In this document: positions 6,073 through 7,356 of the stretch, in pieces
Numbering within the stretch: position 1 is the stretch's first letter
Layout: every line of letters begins with the position of its first letter
NCBI GenBank assembly: GCA_046765795.1
Contig: JBKPRH010000336.1
Coordinates: 1-7,356 of the forward strand
DNA from: Gp6-AA40 sp046765795
GTDB lineage: Bacteria; Acidobacteriota; Vicinamibacteria; Vicinamibacterales; UBA2999
Direction: 5' to 3'
DNA: 7,356 bases
Translations under genes and position numbers: made by a program
The notes under the pieces: generated by a model
The model's input: only the letters and a program-made list of their open reading frames with translations
Database searches by the model: none
Told to the model about the DNA's origin: nothing

Positions 6073-6416
6073 TCGAGGATGCGCTCCCGGTAGGCGTAGA
6101 CCCACCCCAGCGACAGAATCATCAAGAACGTCAGCATCGCGAGGATACCCCAGAGTCCCAGATCGCGAACGTTCAGGACCCAGGGAAAGAGAAACACCGC
6201 CAGCGCATCGAAGACGAGGAAGACGAGCGCGACGAGATAGAATCCGACCGGGAACTGCACCCAGGCCGGACCGATCGGCTCGGCGCCGCACTCGTAGCTT
6301 TGCAGCTTGGCTGCGAACGGCCGGCGCGGACGCAGAATCATCGCCATGCCTAGCGACACGAGCGCAAAGGCGAGGATGAATCCCAGGTAGATCGCGACAG
6401 AGCCGTATTCGCTCAT
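6063..6416 (-). CDS. nuoA: NADH-quinone oxidoreductase subunit A (conserved membrane Glu replaced by Leu)
   Basis: Small membrane subunit (ND3 homologue) beside NuoH that helps form the link between the quinone cavity and the membrane proton path. It is 117 residues with three hydrophobic segments. The TM1-TM2 loop carries LQSYECGAEPIG (38-49), with the conserved YECG. The TM2 motif reads VFDALAVFLFPW: D70 is kept, but the residue two positions on, normally glutamate (FD-x-E; E81 in E. coli), is L72, encoded by CTG at 6201-6203. The ATG at 6416 overlaps the stop of the upstream korB-like gene as ATGA, and GGAAAG lies 6 bases before it. nuoB overlaps its end. The gene is otherwise intact. Confidence 0.96.
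   Translation of the reverse strand: MSEYGSVAIYLGFILAFALVSLGMAMILRPRRPFAAKLQSYECGAEPIGPAWVQFPVGFYLVALVFLVFDALAVFLFPWVLNVRDLGLWGILAMLTFLMILSLGWVYAYRERILEWK
6084..6087 (-). promoter_or_regulatory. Probable ribosome binding site of nuoB
   Basis: GGAG on the minus strand lies 11 bases before the GTG at 6072, inside the end of nuoA. It gives modest support for that GTG as the nuoB start. Confidence 0.45.
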
Positions 6417-7356
6417 CGAAAACTTTCCATGATCTCGTCGAGCGCCGCCTTCCCGGGCCGCACCTTCGACGTGTCGAGCGACGCGAGCGGTTCGTCGACC
6501 AGACCGAGCAGGTCGATGAAGTCCTGCTTGTCGGGTTCGACGTAGAGAATGCCCGTGGCAAACTCGTTACGTGACGCGGTCTCACGCAGCAACGCCAACG
6601 CACGATGCTTGTCCGTCGGGTTGTAATCCTCAGCCAACTTGTTCAGCAGGATCTTCGACCCGTTATGCAGCGTCACCGATGTCGTCGTGCCGGGATCGTA
6701 TTCGATGTTGATGTCTTCGAAGAAGGGCACGAAGTTCAAGTCGGCGAGCGGCTCCTCGTGATCCTTTGCGTACGAGTAGCTCTTGGTCGAACCGTCGTGA
6801 TCGTTGAACGTCACGCACGGCGAGAGCACGTCGATCATGCAGGTGCCGCGATGGCTCAGCGCCGCTTTGAGGATCGCCTTGAGCTGCTTCGGGTCGCCGG
6901 AGAACGACCGGGCCACGAACGACGCACCGAGCTCGATCGCCAGCGTGCACGTGTCGATCGGCGGCAGATCGTTGATGACGCCGGTCTTCAACGTCGAGCC
7001 GAGGTCGGCGGTCGGCGAGAACTGACCCTTGGTCAGGCCGTAACAGCCGTTGTCTTCGATGATGTAAATGATCGGCAGGTTGCGCCGCATGAGGTGCACG
7101 AACTGGCCGATGCCGATCGCGCCGGTGTCGCCGTCGCCGCTGATGCCGATGGCGATCATCTTGCGGTTGGAGACGACCGCGCCAGTGGCCACCGACGGCA
7201 TGCGGCCGTGGACCGAGTTGAACCCGTGCGCCTGCCCGAGGAAGTAGGCCGGGCTCTTGCTCGAGCAGCCGATGCCGGACAGCTTGAGCACCCGCTTCGG
7301 ATCGACGCCCATCTCAAAGAAGGCGTCGATGATGCGCTCCGAAATCGCGTTATGTC
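6413..7356 (-). CDS. korB: 2-oxoacid (probably 2-oxoglutarate):ferredoxin oxidoreductase subunit beta, partial at the N-terminus
   Basis: Thiamine-diphosphate-binding subunit of a two-subunit ferredoxin oxidoreductase. It decarboxylates a 2-oxoacid to the acyl-CoA and passes the electrons to ferredoxin. The frame is open to the right edge; the first visible residues are HNAISERIIDAFFEMG, so the N-terminal CxGCG motif is just outside. Counting from the internal M at 7312: KLSGIGCSSK (C16, a cluster ligand), HGRMPSVATG (35-44), the TPP/Mg motif GDGD (59-62) with N88 in EDNGCYGLTKGQ, SFSGD, and SPCVTFNDHDGSTKSY with another conserved cysteine. These match the KorB/OorB branch more closely than PorB, but the substrate cannot be fixed from the beta subunit alone. 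It is translationally coupled to nuoA (ATGA), which suggests that its product ferredoxin feeds the complex I encoded downstream. Confidence 0.93.
   Translation of the reverse strand, partial: HNAISERIIDAFFEMGVDPKRVLKLSGIGCSSKSPAYFLGQAHGFNSVHGRMPSVATGAVVSNRKMIAIGISGDGDTGAIGIGQFVHLMRRNLPIIYIIEDNGCYGLTKGQFSPTADLGSTLKTGVINDLPPIDTCTLAIELGASFVARSFSGDPKQLKAILKAALSHRGTCMIDVLSPCVTFNDHDGSTKSYSYAKDHEEPLADLNFVPFFEDINIEYDPGTTTSVTLHNGSKILLNKLAEDYNPTDKHRALALLRETASRNEFATGILYVEPDKQDFIDLLGLVDEPLASLDTSKVRPGKAALDEIMESFR

Noticed and set aside
5482..6093. A 203-codon plus-strand open frame opposite nuoB
   Set aside because: Antisense shadow of nuoB; Arg/His-rich and without any family signature.
6073..6603. A long open frame that would extend nuoB upstream to make a 389-residue protein
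   Set aside because: The extra 177 codons read through nuoA and the end of korB in another frame and give an arginine/serine-rich sequence with no family resemblance. The GTG at 6072 gives a normal NuoB.
6413..7356. Calling the beta subunit pyruvate:ferredoxin oxidoreductase (PorB)
   Set aside because: The visible motifs (KLSGIGCSSK, HGRMPSVATG, GLTKGQFSPTA, SPCVTFNDHDGSTKSY) fit the KorB/OorB branch better. Substrate remains unproven without the alpha subunit.

Overview
The window is one continuous stretch of a respiratory complex I operon. Every gene reads on the minus strand, so the operon runs from the right edge of the window to the left. In transcription order it holds the 3' part of a 2-oxoacid:ferredoxin oxidoreductase beta subunit (korB-like), then nuoA, nuoB, nuoC, nuoD, nuoH, nuoI, nuoJ, nuoK and the 5' two-thirds of nuoL. 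nuoM and nuoN would be expected beyond the left edge and the KOR alpha subunit beyond the right edge; neither is visible here.

The NADH-oxidising module is missing from this locus. nuoD runs straight into nuoH with a one-base overlap, so nuoE, nuoF and nuoG are not in their usual place. This is the layout of the 11-subunit complex I, which does not take electrons from NADH through NuoEF. The start codon of nuoA overlaps the stop codon of the korB-like gene (ATGA). This suggests that ferredoxin reduced by oxidative decarboxylation of a 2-oxoacid, probably 2-oxoglutarate, is the electron donor. Electrons would pass through the two [4Fe-4S] clusters of NuoI and cluster N2 of NuoB to quinone at the NuoB/NuoD/NuoH site, driving ion pumping by NuoL and its partners.

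Almost every gene junction overlaps or nearly touches. The exception is a 124-bp gap between nuoJ and nuoK. It holds an AT-rich imperfect inverted repeat that stands out from the GC-rich surroundings and looks like a small inserted intergenic repeat.

The most unusual coding signal is at the left end. Where NuoL should continue into its TM12 segment (the G-F-F-S-K-D type motif), the frame instead carries a diverged second copy of its own TM7 segment, 171 codons downstream and in frame. In this copy the key lysine is methionine. NuoA also has leucine at the position of a normally near-invariant membrane glutamate.

The organism is a GC-rich bacterium with frequent GTG starts. The 11-subunit nuo set coupled to a 2-oxoacid:ferredoxin oxidoreductase, together with the AAAATGCAAA-type intergenic repeat, would fit an Acidobacteriota (Vicinamibacteria-like) genome. 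That assignment is an inference from general style; no taxonomic marker is present. Apart from the nuoJ-nuoK gap there is no gene-free stretch, and no RNA gene, transposase, CRISPR array or promoter was recognised.
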